Source of the DNA: JACDAN01 sp963842235 | GTDB lineage: Bacteria > Actinomycetota > Thermoleophilia > Gaiellales > Gaiellaceae | NCBI GenBank assembly: GCA_963842235.1 | Contig: CAWJFT010000003.1 | Span: 421,820 to 485,819, forward strand | Direction: 5' to 3' | Length of the DNA stretch: 64,000 bases | Shown here: positions 28,331-37,184 of the stretch, in pieces | How the letters are laid out: each line of letters begins with the position of its first letter | Position numbering within the stretch: the stretch's first letter is position 1 | Position numbers and translations under genes: made by a program | The notes under the pieces: model-generated | What the model was told of the DNA's origin: nothing | What the model saw: the letters and a program-made list of their open reading frames with translations, nothing else | The model's database searches: none

Positions 28331-29154
28331 CGCACGTCGAGGGCTGGTCGGCCGAGTCGGCCACGATCGCCCAGATCGAAGAGGCGCTCACCGACCTGCG
28401 CTTCAATGACGGCCACGGCGGACTCCCAGACCTGCGCACCAGCGTCCTCACGCACATGGCCTGGGTGCCGGAGGAATGGCAGCGCGCGGCAACGGAGACG
28501 CTAGCGGGCCTCGGCGAGCGGCATCCGTCACGGACGTTGCTGCTCTTTCCACACCCCGACGCCGAGGATCGGCTCAGCGCGCGGGTCTCCCTCGAGTGTC
28601 ACGAGCTCGAAGGAGAGCTGCGCCATCTCTGCAACGAGGTGGTCGAGCTCGGGCTCTGCGGCATCAGGGCACAGGCACCGGCGAGCGTCGTCGAGCCGCT
28701 GCTCCTCCCGAACCTCCCTGTCTTCCTGCGCTGGCGCGGACGGCCGCCGTTTCGCACGGCGCCGTTCCAGGAGCTCGTCGAGCTGACCGACCGGCTGATC
28801 GTCGACTCTTCCGAGTGGCCCGACCTCCCTGGGGCCTACGCCGAGCTGGACGAGTTCTTCGAGGAGACGGCCGCGTCCGACATCGCCTGGCGGCGCACCC
28901 TCTCGTGGCGTGAGGCGCTCGCGAAGGCCTGGCCCGAGCTTCCGGACCGGATCGCCGGTCCCCCGGCGGAGGCTTCGCTGATCGCCGGTTGGCTGAAGTC
29001 TCGTGCGGGCATCGAGGTTGCCCCCGAGTGGGCCGACGAGCTGCCGTTCGCCGAAGAGAAGAGCGGGAGCGACCTGCTCTCCGAGGAGCTCGACGTCTTC
29101 GGCCGCGACCCGATCTACGAGGACGCAGTCAGAGCGGCAGGGGAAAGCGTGTAG
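28318..29154 (+). CDS. opcA: OpcA-like glucose-6-phosphate dehydrogenase assembly protein
   Basis: The GTG at 28318 inside the zwf end gives 278 residues. Family-like features are SRTLLLFPHPDAEDRLSARV, the Cys-containing SLECHELEGELRHLCNEVVE, and VVEPLLLPNLPVFLRWRGRPPF, where OpcA proteins have the LPDLPVxLWW element. OpcA binds and activates glucose-6-phosphate dehydrogenase, with redox control in cyanobacteria. The two cysteines in the central segment could serve that purpose, though this is inference. Its TAG overlaps the histidine-kinase GTG by one base. Confidence 0.85.
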   Translation: MASVAHVEGWSAESATIAQIEEALTDLRFNDGHGGLPDLRTSVLTHMAWVPEEWQRAATETLAGLGERHPSRTLLLFPHPDAEDRLSARVSLECHELEGELRHLCNEVVELGLCGIRAQAPASVVEPLLLPNLPVFLRWRGRPPFRTAPFQELVELTDRLIVDSSEWPDLPGAYAELDEFFEETAASDIAWRRTLSWREALAKAWPELPDRIAGPPAEASLIAGWLKSRAGIEVAPEWADELPFAEEKSGSDLLSEELDVFGRDPIYEDAVRAAGESV

Positions 29155-30599
29155 TGCAGCGATACGAAGAGTTCTTCGAGCACGCTCCTGTGGGGTACCT
29201 CATCACGGATCAGTTCGGCGAGGTGGCAAGGGCAAATCAAGCTGCGGCGACGCTGTTGGGGCTTCCGGCGAAGCAGCTCGTCGGCGAGCGGCTTGGGACG
29301 TTTGCAACCGGCCCCGACGAGCGTGGGCTTCGGGAGCGGCTGGACGACGTTTCGCGGACGAGCGGGCAGCTTGTCTGGGAAACCTGGCTGACGCCTCGCG
29401 GTGGCCGACCGTTTCGGGCAGAGCTCCACGTTTCCCGAAGCCGGTCGGAGACCCCGGACCTCCACTGGACGCTCGTCGACGTGACGGAGCAGGCCGCAAC
29501 GGCTCAGGAGCTGCAGAAGCTGACGACCGAGCTCGAGCAGCGTGTGCAGGATCGAACGCAGGCGCTCGCCGAGGAACGTGCGCGCTTGGCCGCCGTGGTC
29601 GAGAACATGCCGGTCGGGCTCATCATCGTCGGCGCCGACGGGAACGCTCAGCTCGTCAACGACCGGGCCCTCGAGATCCTCGGAGTCCGGACGCCGGCGG
29701 AGATCTTCGACCGGAAGTGGACGAGCCGATACGGTGACGACGAGTCTCCGCTCATGCGGGCGCTTCGAACGAACGAGGTGGTCGCGAACGAGCGCATCGA
29801 GCTCGTCACTCCCGACAGGTCGACCAAGTTCATCAACGCCGCGGCGGCACCGGTCCGGGACGCGAACGGGCAGACGATCGGAGCGCTTGCCCTGCTCCAC
29901 GACGTGACGACCCAGGAGCGTCAGGAGCGCGCCGAGCGCGAGTTCGTCACCAACGCCGCACATCAGCTCCAGAGCCCACTGTCAGCGATCGTCAGCGCGA
30001 TCGACGTGCTCCAGGCGGGCGCAAAAGACGAGCCCGAGCGCGACGTCTTCCTCGGCCACATCGAGCGCGAGACCGATCGGCTGTCGCGTCTTGCCCAGGC
30101 ACTCCTTGTCCTCGCGCGGGCGCAAACGGGCGTCGAGGCGCCGCGCGACGAGGTCGTTGCTCTGGCGCCGCTGCTGGAGGAGGTAGCGGCTTCCGTTCGT
30201 CCGGCACCGGCGGTCGAGGTCGAGACTTCCTGTCCGGAGGAGCTCGCGCTCATCACGAACCGACAGCTCTTCGAACAGGCCTTGCTCAACGTCGCGGACA
30301 ACGCTGCCAAGTACACGAGAGCGGGGCGGATCTCGCTCTCGGCTCGCTTGGTCGACGGCGCCATCGAGATCGTGGTCGCGGACACGGGACCCGGGATCCC
30401 GGCAGACGAGCAGTCGCAGGTCTTCGACCGCTTCTACCGAGGGTCGGCGAACGGCGAGCCGGGGTTCGGGCTCGGGTTCGCAATCGTCGGCTCCGCCGTC
30501 GAGGCGATCGACGGCGAGCTGGAGCTCAGCTCCTCCGAGGGCTCGGGAACAACGGTGCGGTTTCGGCTACCCCGCGCCGCGAGCATGATCTCTGCGTGA
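29154..30599 (+). CDS. Soluble PAS-domain sensor histidine kinase
   Basis: This 481-residue protein has no membrane span. PAS domain 1 (about residues 3-110) begins YEEFFEHAPVGYLITD. A coiled coil (about 115-145) leads to PAS domain 2 (about 150-255, VVENMPVGLIIVGADG). The dimerisation helix has the phospho-acceptor histidine in FVTNAAHQLQSPLSAIV, a variant of the usual HELRTPL. The ATPase domain shows NVADNAAKYT, ADTGPGIPADE and GFGLGFAIV. It would sense a cytoplasmic cue and phosphorylate the overlapping response regulator. Start choice: GTG 29154 overlaps the opcA stop, suggesting co-translation with the pentose-phosphate genes. Confidence 0.92.
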   Translation: MQRYEEFFEHAPVGYLITDQFGEVARANQAAATLLGLPAKQLVGERLGTFATGPDERGLRERLDDVSRTSGQLVWETWLTPRGGRPFRAELHVSRSRSETPDLHWTLVDVTEQAATAQELQKLTTELEQRVQDRTQALAEERARLAAVVENMPVGLIIVGADGNAQLVNDRALEILGVRTPAEIFDRKWTSRYGDDESPLMRALRTNEVVANERIELVTPDRSTKFINAAAAPVRDANGQTIGALALLHDVTTQERQERAEREFVTNAAHQLQSPLSAIVSAIDVLQAGAKDEPERDVFLGHIERETDRLSRLAQALLVLARAQTGVEAPRDEVVALAPLLEEVAASVRPAPAVEVETSCPEELALITNRQLFEQALLNVADNAAKYTRAGRISLSARLVDGAIEIVVADTGPGIPADEQSQVFDRFYRGSANGEPGFGLGFAIVGSAVEAIDGELELSSSEGSGTTVRFRLPRAASMISA

Positions 30600-31279
30600 A
30601 CCGCATTCTGGTCGTCGACGACGAGCCGGCCATCCTCGACGCGGTCGGCTACGCGCTCCGCACCGAGGGCTTCGACGTGGATATGGTCGCCGACGGCGAA
30701 GAGGCGCTCGCGGCGGCGCTTGGTGCGCCGTACGACGTTGTCGTTCTCGACCTGATGCTTCCGGGAATGTCGGGGACCGAGGTGTGCCGCCGGGTTCGCG
30801 CCGAGAGCGCGGTCCCGATCATCATGCTCACCGCCCGCGGTGCCGAGCTCGACCGGGTGCTCGGGCTCGAGGTTGGTGCGGACGACTACGTTACGAAGCC
30901 GTTCTCGATGGCCGAGCTGGTCGGCCGGATCCGTGCACTCCTCCGCCGACGCGAGCTCGACCGGTCGAGCCACGGCGGGAGGCTGCGGGTCGGGACGCTG
31001 GAGCTCGACCCGATGCGGCACCAGGCGAGTGTTGCCGGCGAGCAGAAGCGGCTCACGCCATCGGAGTTCAAGCTGCTGCTGCTTCTTGCGGAGCAGCCGG
31101 AACGGGTGTTCAGCCGGCGCGAGATCATGCAGCACCTCTGGGAAAGCGAGTATGTCGGCGACCAGCGTGCCTGCGACATCCACATCTCGAACCTCCGACA
31201 GAAGCTCGAGGAGGATCCGGCGAACCCGGAGCGCATCGTCACCGTTCGCGGCATTGGCTACATGCTTGCGGCCGTGTGA
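30596..31279 (+). CDS. OmpR/PhoB-family response regulator
   Basis: This 227-residue protein starts with a GTG overlapping the kinase stop. The receiver domain (1-115) has RILVVDDEPAI, the phospho-accepting aspartate in VVVLDLMLPGMSG, and the conserved Lys in DDYVTKPFSM. The C-terminal winged helix (about 130-227) carries LTPSEFKLLLLLAEQPERVF and ISNLRQKLEEDP, typical of OmpR-type regulators binding direct repeats. It is the partner of the PAS kinase. The target genes are unknown; control of the upstream sugar-phosphate genes is a reasonable guess. Confidence 0.94.
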   Translation: MNRILVVDDEPAILDAVGYALRTEGFDVDMVADGEEALAAALGAPYDVVVLDLMLPGMSGTEVCRRVRAESAVPIIMLTARGAELDRVLGLEVGADDYVTKPFSMAELVGRIRALLRRRELDRSSHGGRLRVGTLELDPMRHQASVAGEQKRLTPSEFKLLLLLAEQPERVFSRREIMQHLWESEYVGDQRACDIHISNLRQKLEEDPANPERIVTVRGIGYMLAAV

Positions 31280-31336
31280 GTGAATCTCGACAAACCTGGG
31301 GTAAACGCTCAGGCTCCTGCGGCTAGGTTGGCCTGA

Positions 31337-31717
31337 GTGTCGGAGCTCGAATTCGGGATCAGGACCGCTGGGTTGGACGGCGACGCGTTCATCGTCTCGC
31401 TCAACGGCGAGGCGGACGCCTACAACGCGCCCGAGCTGGAGCAGGCGTTGCAGGGCGTTCTCGCCTTGGGCGGGACCACGGTCGCCGTCGACCTCGTCGA
31501 GGTGACCTTCATCGACTCGACCGTCCTCAGCGTCCTCTTGCGGTACCAGGGGCGGTTCAAGACGCGCGGCGGGGACTGCATCATCGTCACCGACGATCGC
31601 AGGGTGCTTCGCACATTCGAGGTCACGGGGCTCGACAGGACCTTCGTGATCAGGCGCCGTCTCTCCGACGCGATCGCCGGGATCCTGCCGGACGCGTCCT
31701 CGTCATCGAGCGCCTAG
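31337..31717 (+). CDS. STAS-domain anti-sigma factor antagonist
   Basis: The GTG at 31337 gives 126 residues, all one STAS domain. VSLNGEADAYNAPELEQAL is the first conserved strand-helix. VAVDLVEVTFIDSTVLSVLL carries the serine that is phosphorylated in SpoIIAA/RsbV proteins. Such proteins release a sigma factor by binding its anti-sigma kinase when dephosphorylated. No anti-sigma factor or sigma gene is adjacent, so the partner is elsewhere. The 3' end overlaps the convergent amidase by 15 bases. Confidence 0.88.
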   Translation: MSELEFGIRTAGLDGDAFIVSLNGEADAYNAPELEQALQGVLALGGTTVAVDLVEVTFIDSTVLSVLLRYQGRFKTRGGDCIIVTDDRRVLRTFEVTGLDRTFVIRRRLSDAIAGILPDASSSSSA

Positions 31718-32845
31718 CGCGGCTTCCAGCGCGCGACCTGCGGCGAGGACGAGCGCATCGTCGCCGGCGCGACCGACGACTTGCATCGACGCCGGCAGCC
31801 CGTCCTCTGCCGGGCCTACGGGCAGCGCGAGGGCCGGCCACCCGAGCGCGTTGAAGGGCAGCGTGAAGCGGATCATCGCCTCGCGGATCTCGAGCTCGTC
31901 GACGTCGGCCGGGGGCGGGACAAAACCGAGCGTCGGAACCAGCAGCAGGTCGAGGCCGGCAAGCGCCGCTTCCGCCTGTTGGCGGTACTCCTTCCGGCGG
32001 CGGACTGCCGTCTCGTATTCGGAGTCCGTGACGGCCAGGCAGCGCTCGATCTTGCCGCCGACGTTCGCGCCGTAGAGGTCGGACTGCTCGGCGAAGAGGT
32101 CCTGGTGCACCTCTGCGACCTCGCGCATGAACATCCGGCCGACTCCTTCCAGGAGCGGGAAGTCGATGGAGCGGGGGCTCAGCGCCTCGGCCGCCTCGCG
32201 CACACGGGTGGCGACGAGAGGATCGGAGTGCTCGAGCCAGGCGATACCGACGGTGAAGTCGTTCTCGTCGGTCCTTTCGAAGCCGTGGACGAGGGCCTGC
32301 ATGAGCTCTTCACAGGCCGCGACTGTGCGGGCCATCGGGCCGGCGTGGTCGAAGGTCGGCGCGAGCGGGAAGACGCCGTCCAGCGGCACTAGCCCGAACG
32401 TCGGCTTGAGGCCGACGATGCCGCAGCAGGCGGCGGGGATCCGGATCGAGCCGCCCGAGTCGGTGCCGAGTGCGGCCTCGGCGAGGCCCGCGGCGAGCGC
32501 GGCGGCCGACCCGCCGCTGGATCCGCCGGCGGTGCGGCCAGGGGCGGCCGGGTTCGGGACGGTGCCGTAGTGCGGGTTCTGCGAAGTGACCCCGTACGCG
32601 AACTCGTGCAGGTTCGTCTTGCCGGTGTTGGCGTAGCCCGCCGCCTCCAGCCGGAGGACGGCCTCGGCGCTCCGCTCGGGGATGTGGTCGGCGAAGACGA
32701 CCGAGCCGTAGGTGGTCGTCAACCCGGCGGTGTCGAAGAGATCCTTGACGGCGAGCGGAACGCCATCGGTCGGCAGGGGGTCGGGCCGCGCGAGAAAGAT
32801 CCCACTCTCGAACGTCGCGCCTTCTGGCTCACTTTTGGCACTCAT
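31703..32845 (-). CDS. Amidase of the amidase-signature family
   Basis: The ATG at 32845 gives 380 residues. The catalytic Ser-cisSer-Lys triad is visible: Lys in LAVKDLFDTAG, and the serines in GGSSGGSAAALAAGLAEAAL and GTDSGGSIRIPA. It hydrolyses amides; the family also contains GatA. GatB/GatC partners are not adjacent, and the protein is about 100 residues shorter than GatA, so a stand-alone amidase is more likely. The longer frame up to 32884 adds a weak N-terminus. It lies downstream of the cox operon on the same strand after a 94-bp gap containing a GC-rich hairpin. Confidence 0.9.
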   Translation of the reverse strand: MSAKSEPEGATFESGIFLARPDPLPTDGVPLAVKDLFDTAGLTTTYGSVVFADHIPERSAEAVLRLEAAGYANTGKTNLHEFAYGVTSQNPHYGTVPNPAAPGRTAGGSSGGSAAALAAGLAEAALGTDSGGSIRIPAACCGIVGLKPTFGLVPLDGVFPLAPTFDHAGPMARTVAACEELMQALVHGFERTDENDFTVGIAWLEHSDPLVATRVREAAEALSPRSIDFPLLEGVGRMFMREVAEVHQDLFAEQSDLYGANVGGKIERCLAVTDSEYETAVRRRKEYRQQAEAALAGLDLLLVPTLGFVPPPADVDELEIREAMIRFTLPFNALGWPALALPVGPAEDGLPASMQVVGRAGDDALVLAAGRALEAALGAR

Positions 32846-32939
32846 ATGCGCGATTCTCCCGACTACCCTTGGCTCGCTGGGCACGTGGGTCCCCCCGCCC
32901 GGGTGGGGGCGTTGGGTGGGAGCGTCGGCCCTGGTCCTC

Positions 32940-33125
32940 CTAGTTGACGGCCAGATAGACGAACGCGATCAAGAAGGTGCCGGCGAAGAGTAGGAGCGCG
33001 AGCCCGAAAAGGGCCAGGCCCGTGACCGTGTTCTTGTGCGCCAGCTCGTCGACCAGGTCGACCGGCGGGCGCATCGTCCTCGGCTGGGTCGGCTGCTCGA
33101 TCGGCTCGACGCCGGGCTCGCTCAC
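32940..33125 (-). CDS. Small single-span membrane protein of the cox operon
   Basis: The GTG at 33125 overlaps the ctaB stop (GTGA) and gives only 61 residues. The first ~30 are polar and Pro-rich. One membrane span follows (TGLALFGLALLLFAGTFLIA) and a short tail AFVYLAVN. The position at the end of the oxidase operon suggests an accessory or subunit IV-like protein, but no family is recognised. Translation coupling to ctaB supports that it is a real gene. Confidence 0.65.
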   Translation of the reverse strand: MSEPGVEPIEQPTQPRTMRPPVDLVDELAHKNTVTGLALFGLALLLFAGTFLIAFVYLAVN

Positions 33126-34303
33126 AGGATCACCGGGTCGACGGCCATGGCGATGAAGAGCAGGGCCAGATAGGCCAGCGAGTAGTGGAAGAGCACTCCG
33201 GCGCGCCGCTGCGTCAGCTCCTGCCGGAGCGACCACGCGAGCTGCACGAACCGTGCCCCGAGGAGCACTGCGGCGGCGAGATAGATCGGTCCGAACGTGC
33301 CCGTCAGAACCGGCACCAGCGTCAGCGCGACCAGGCCGACCGTGTACAGGAGGATCTGCCTCGCGGTCTCGCGGTCGCCGCGCACGACGGGCAGCATCGG
33401 GATTCGCGCAGCCTCGTAGTCCCGTTTGATCAAGAGCGCCAGCGCCCAGAAGTGCGGGGGCGTCCAGAAGAAGACGATCAGGAACAGGTAGAGCGCCGGC
33501 AACGCGAGATTGCCCGTCGCCGCGGCCCAGCCGACGAGCGGCGGCACCGCTCCGGCGGCACCTCCGATCACGATGTTCTGCGGCGTCGTGCGCTTCAGCC
33601 AGCGTGTGTAGACGAGGACGTAGAAAAGGTTCCCGACGAGCGCGAGGCAGGCGGCGAGCACGTTGACGACCGAGGCCAGGAGCACGAACGAGAGCGCCGA
33701 GAGCGCGAGGCCGAACTCGAGCGCGAGCTCCGGGCTCACCCGTCCGTCCGCGACGGGCCGCCGTGCGGTGCGTCCCATCGAGCGATCGATGTCGCGGTCG
33801 AGGACGTGGTTCAGCGCGCTTGCCCCGCCGCAGGCCAGCCCGAGACCCACGATCGTGGCTGCGAGCAGTCCCGGGTCGGGCAGCCCCTGCGCCCCGACGA
33901 ACATGCCGGCAGCGCCGGTCAGGAGCAGGAGCGACATGATCCGCGGCTTCGTCAGGCTCACGTAATCGCGCCACGCGACGGGCGCGGGCCGAGCGCCCCG
34001 GTAGAGGCGCGCAGTCGTGAGGACGGTCGCGGCGAACGCCACGGCGGCCAGAGCGAGATGCAGCGGCCGCAGCCACCAGCTGCCGATCGCGGCCAGGAAG
34101 AGGACGAGAGCGGCGAGCGCGACCCAGAACGCCTCCCGGTGCGCGAACCACGCGCCGAGCACGACGGCCGTGAGCAGCGGCAGCGCCACGGCCACGAGCA
34201 CACGGTGCGTGATGCCGAGCTCTCCGCTCGCCACGACAAGTCCCACGGCAACGGAAGCGCCGAACCCGCACAGACGGAGCCAGGGTCCCGCCCGGAAGCT
34301 CAT
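33122..34303 (-). CDS. ctaB: Protoheme IX farnesyltransferase (haem O synthase) with extra N-terminal spans
   Basis: This protein has 393 residues, roughly 100 more than usual. The UbiA-type core begins near residue 112: YVSLTKPRIMSLLLLTGAAG, the prenyl-binding ALNHVLDRDIDRSMGRTARR, TPPHFWALALLIKRDYEAA and IPMLPVVRG. It attaches farnesyl to haem B, making haem O for the oxidase. The first ~105 residues add about four hydrophobic segments that belong neither to the UbiA fold nor to a clear CtaA. The gene overlaps ctaD (ATGA) and the small downstream gene. Confidence 0.93.
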   Translation of the reverse strand: MSFRAGPWLRLCGFGASVAVGLVVASGELGITHRVLVAVALPLLTAVVLGAWFAHREAFWVALAALVLFLAAIGSWWLRPLHLALAAVAFAATVLTTARLYRGARPAPVAWRDYVSLTKPRIMSLLLLTGAAGMFVGAQGLPDPGLLAATIVGLGLACGGASALNHVLDRDIDRSMGRTARRPVADGRVSPELALEFGLALSALSFVLLASVVNVLAACLALVGNLFYVLVYTRWLKRTTPQNIVIGGAAGAVPPLVGWAAATGNLALPALYLFLIVFFWTPPHFWALALLIKRDYEAARIPMLPVVRGDRETARQILLYTVGLVALTLVPVLTGTFGPIYLAAAVLLGARFVQLAWSLRQELTQRRAGVLFHYSLAYLALLFIAMAVDPVIL

Positions 34304-35931
34304 ACCCGCTCCCCCGCGAGCCGGCGGCGCAGGTCGCGCAGCGGCCTAGCGCTCGTCACGTACGGCACCTTGTCGAAGTTGTGGGGCGGGGGCGGCGAGG
34401 TCGTGAACCACTCGAGCGTGTCCGCCATCCACGGGTCGTTGACGGCCCGCGGGCTCCGGCGCCGAGACCAGATCACGTTGGCGATGAAGACGAGCGCTGC
34501 GAGACCCATCACGTACGACCCGATCGTAGACAGGAGGTTGTAGAGCTCCCACGAGGAGTCGGTGTACGTGTAGATGCGGCGCGGCATGCCCATCAACCCG
34601 AGGAAGTGTTGCGGGAAAAAGGCGAGGTTGAAGCCGATGAACGTCAGCCAGAAGTGCCACTTCCCGAGCGTGTCGTTCAGGTACCGGCCGAACATCTTCG
34701 GCCACCAGTAGTAGAGCGCCGCGAAGATCCCGAACACGGAGCCGCCGAAGAGCACGTAGTGGAGGTGGGCGACGACGAAGTAGGTGTCGTGCACCTGCCA
34801 GTCGAACGGGAAGACGGCGACGTAGATCCCCGAGAGACCGCCGATCGTGAAGACGGCGATGAACCCGAGCGAGAAGAGCATCGGCGTGTCGAAGATCAGG
34901 TTGCCGCGCCAGGTGGTCGCGACCCAGTTGAAGATCTTGACCCCGGTTGGGACCGCGATGATCAGCGAGGCGAGCATGAACCAGATGTCGAGGCCCCAGC
35001 CGAGGCCGACGGCGAACATGTGGTGGGCCCAGACGAGAAGCGAGTAGAAGCCGATCGCGACCGTCGAGAACGCGATCGCCTTGTAGCCGAAGATCGGCTT
35101 CCGGGAGAAGACGGGAATGACCTCCGAGATGATTCCCATCGCCGGCAGGATCATCACGTAGACCTCGGGATGACCGAAGAACCAGAAGACGTGCTGGTAG
35201 AGGATCGGGTCGCCTCCGTCGCCCGGGAGGAAGAAGTGCGTCCAGCCCTGGCGGTCGAGCAGCAGCATCGTCAACCCCGCCGAGAGGGCGGGCAGCACGA
35301 GGACGAGCAGCGCGGAGTAGATCTCGATCGTCCAGACGAAGAGCGGCAGCCGCATCCACGTCATCCCGGCCGTGCGCATGTTGTGGATCGTCGCGAGGAA
35401 GTTGATCGCGCCGGCGAGGGACGCGAGCGAGAGGACGTGGAGGCCCACGATCCACAGGTCCTGTCCGTTGCCGGCCGTCTCGGCTGACAGCGGCGGGTAG
35501 GACGTCCAGCCGGCCTTCGCCGCGCCGCCTTCCGCGAACCAGCTCCCGTAGAGAATCACTCCGCCGAAGAGGAAGAGCCAGTACGAGAGCGCGTTGAGCC
35601 GCGGGAAGGCCACGTCCCGGGCCCCGATCATCAGCGGCACGACGTAGTTCGCAAAGCCGGCGAAGATCGGCACGACGACGAGGAACACCATCGTCGTGCC
35701 GTGCATCGTGAAGAGCTCGTTGTAGGTGTCGTGGGCAAAGATGTCGACGTCGGTCGCGATCAGCTGCGTGCGAATCAGCAGCGCGAGGATCCCGCCCGCG
35801 AGGAAGAAGACCAGGCTCGTGATGATGTAGAGGATCCCGATGCGCTTGTGGTCGACTGTGGCGACCCAGCTCGCAACACGCCCCTGGTACCAGGGGACGG
35901 GGTAGACCGGCGTCTCGGCGCGGCTAGCCAC
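34300..35931 (-). CDS. ctaD: Cytochrome c oxidase subunit I
   Basis: This 543-residue protein has about twelve spans. Metal ligands are in MHGTTMVFLVV (haem a), WFFGHPEVYVMILPAMG (CuB His with the cross-linked Tyr), LVWAHHMFAVG (two CuB His) and VAHLHYVLFGGSVFG (haem a3 and haem a). It reduces oxygen to water and pumps protons. The order ctaC-ctaD-ctaB is kept, with overlaps of 8 and 4 bases. No subunit III gene is present in the window. Confidence 0.96.
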   Translation of the reverse strand: MASRAETPVYPVPWYQGRVASWVATVDHKRIGILYIITSLVFFLAGGILALLIRTQLIATDVDIFAHDTYNELFTMHGTTMVFLVVVPIFAGFANYVVPLMIGARDVAFPRLNALSYWLFLFGGVILYGSWFAEGGAAKAGWTSYPPLSAETAGNGQDLWIVGLHVLSLASLAGAINFLATIHNMRTAGMTWMRLPLFVWTIEIYSALLVLVLPALSAGLTMLLLDRQGWTHFFLPGDGGDPILYQHVFWFFGHPEVYVMILPAMGIISEVIPVFSRKPIFGYKAIAFSTVAIGFYSLLVWAHHMFAVGLGWGLDIWFMLASLIIAVPTGVKIFNWVATTWRGNLIFDTPMLFSLGFIAVFTIGGLSGIYVAVFPFDWQVHDTYFVVAHLHYVLFGGSVFGIFAALYYWWPKMFGRYLNDTLGKWHFWLTFIGFNLAFFPQHFLGLMGMPRRIYTYTDSSWELYNLLSTIGSYVMGLAALVFIANVIWSRRRSPRAVNDPWMADTLEWFTTSPPPPHNFDKVPYVTSARPLRDLRRRLAGERV

Positions 35932-36859
35932 CCGGCGGGCTCCCCTGGGCGAACCGCTGCCGCAGGTAACCGGTCAGCGCCTGCATCTGGTCGTCGCTCC
36001 AGCCCCTGCCGACGGGCGGCATCTCGTTTCGCCCCTCGCGGACGATCTGCTCGACGGATTGCGCGCTGGAGACTGTCGCGGCGCTGAACGCGGGGCCGAT
36101 GTCTCCTTGACCCCGGTCGCCGTGGCACTTGGCGCACACGCCGTTGAACTCCTGCTCGCCGAGATCCGACCGGCCCGCAGCCTGAGCGGCACCCTGCTCG
36201 GTGAGCCACGTGTCGAACTGCTCGGACGGAATGACCTGAATCTCATTCAGCATTCTCGCGTGCTGAAGCCCGCAGAACTCGGCGCACTGCCCCTTGTACG
36301 TTCCCACTCTGCCCTTGAACTCGACCTCGTTCGTCCTGCCCGGGATAGCGTCCATCTTCCCGAAGAGGGCCGGCACCCAGTAGCTGTGGATGACGTCGTA
36401 GTCGGGAGCCGTGACGTGCAGCCTGACCACGCGATCCGCCGGCGCCACGAGCTTGTCGATCGCGATTGCCCCGTTCGGGTAGCGGTACTGCCAGTAGAAC
36501 TGGCGACCCTCGACCTGGACTTCGAGCTCGTTCGGGGCTTCGAGCGAGAGCCCCGGAAGCTTGTAGAACGTGAAGCCCGCGATGAGGATCAGGATCACCA
36601 CCGGCACCGCCGTCCACGCGATCTCGAGGTTCGTGTTGCCGACGATCTGCGGCCCTTCCTCGTCCCGCGAACGGCCGCGGCCCCGGTAGCGGAGGATGAA
36701 GACGACCAGGGGAATCGCGACCACGAGGAACACCACGATCGCGAAGAAGGTGACGAACCAGAACAGGTCGGCGATCCGCTCCGCGTTCGGAGATTCCGGC
36801 TTGACGGGCGTCAAGCCTGAGGCGGCGAGCAGGGTGGCGGTTGCCACGGGCTCGGGCAT
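35924..36859 (-). CDS. ctaC: Cytochrome c oxidase subunit II with fused cytochrome c domain (caa3 type)
   Basis: This 311-residue protein has two N-terminal membrane segments (one a possible signal, one near residues 30-55) followed by a cupredoxin domain. The CuA site is CAEFCGLQHARM, preceded by DVIHSYWVPALFGKMDA. Residues ~225-311 form a class I cytochrome c: CAKCHGDRGQGD binds haem, with methionine in EMPPVG as likely second ligand. The fusion identifies a caa3-type oxidase that accepts electrons internally. The gene starts the minus-strand cox operon. Confidence 0.95.
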   Translation of the reverse strand: MPEPVATATLLAASGLTPVKPESPNAERIADLFWFVTFFAIVVFLVVAIPLVVFILRYRGRGRSRDEEGPQIVGNTNLEIAWTAVPVVILILIAGFTFYKLPGLSLEAPNELEVQVEGRQFYWQYRYPNGAIAIDKLVAPADRVVRLHVTAPDYDVIHSYWVPALFGKMDAIPGRTNEVEFKGRVGTYKGQCAEFCGLQHARMLNEIQVIPSEQFDTWLTEQGAAQAAGRSDLGEQEFNGVCAKCHGDRGQGDIGPAFSAATVSSAQSVEQIVREGRNEMPPVGRGWSDDQMQALTGYLRQRFAQGSPPGG

Positions 36860-36905
36860 TCTACGAGGGTGGCTCCCCGCACGACTACATCGAGACGTGC
36901 CTCAC

Positions 36906-37184
36906 ATGGCTGAATCGCGTGTCGAGCTTCCACCCGACGTCCCGGAGGACTTCGAGGTCTTCGTGAACGGCGTCCGGCAGGAACCCGGGCGCGACTACCG
37001 CGTGCAGGGGCGCACGCTCGTCTTCAACCGCAAGCTCGCCCAGGAGGGGAGGCTCGGCGCGATGCGCTGGACCAGCATCTTCCTGGGCGTCGCCGGCACG
37101 TACCGCAAGCACGATTCGGTCGACGTCGTCTACAAGCGCGATGGACGTCGGACGGTCGCGACCGGCCTACCGCCCCACATGTAG
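36906..37184 (+). CDS. Small conserved hypothetical protein
   Basis: The ATG at 36906 gives 92 residues starting MAESRVELPPDVPEDFEVFV. The predicted character is a beta-rich, charged, soluble domain; the C-terminal part contains LGVAGTYRKHDSVDVVYKR. No catalytic motif, signal or membrane segment is seen. I recall similar short proteins in Thermoleophilia, often without context. It is divergent from ctaC (46 bp) and overlaps the 3' end of the Kelch gene by 18 bases. Function unknown. Confidence 0.7.
   Translation: MAESRVELPPDVPEDFEVFVNGVRQEPGRDYRVQGRTLVFNRKLAQEGRLGAMRWTSIFLGVAGTYRKHDSVDVVYKRDGRRTVATGLPPHM

Noticed and set aside
31307..31338. CTCAGGC...GCCTGAG inverted repeat before the STAS gene
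   Set aside because: Only 7-bp arms with a 16-base spacer; expected by chance in this composition.
32892..32909. CCCCCGCCC/GGGTGGGGG inverted repeat as a terminator after the cox operon
   Set aside because: GC-rich dyad with no real loop and no T-run; may simply reflect composition, so it was not listed as a feature.
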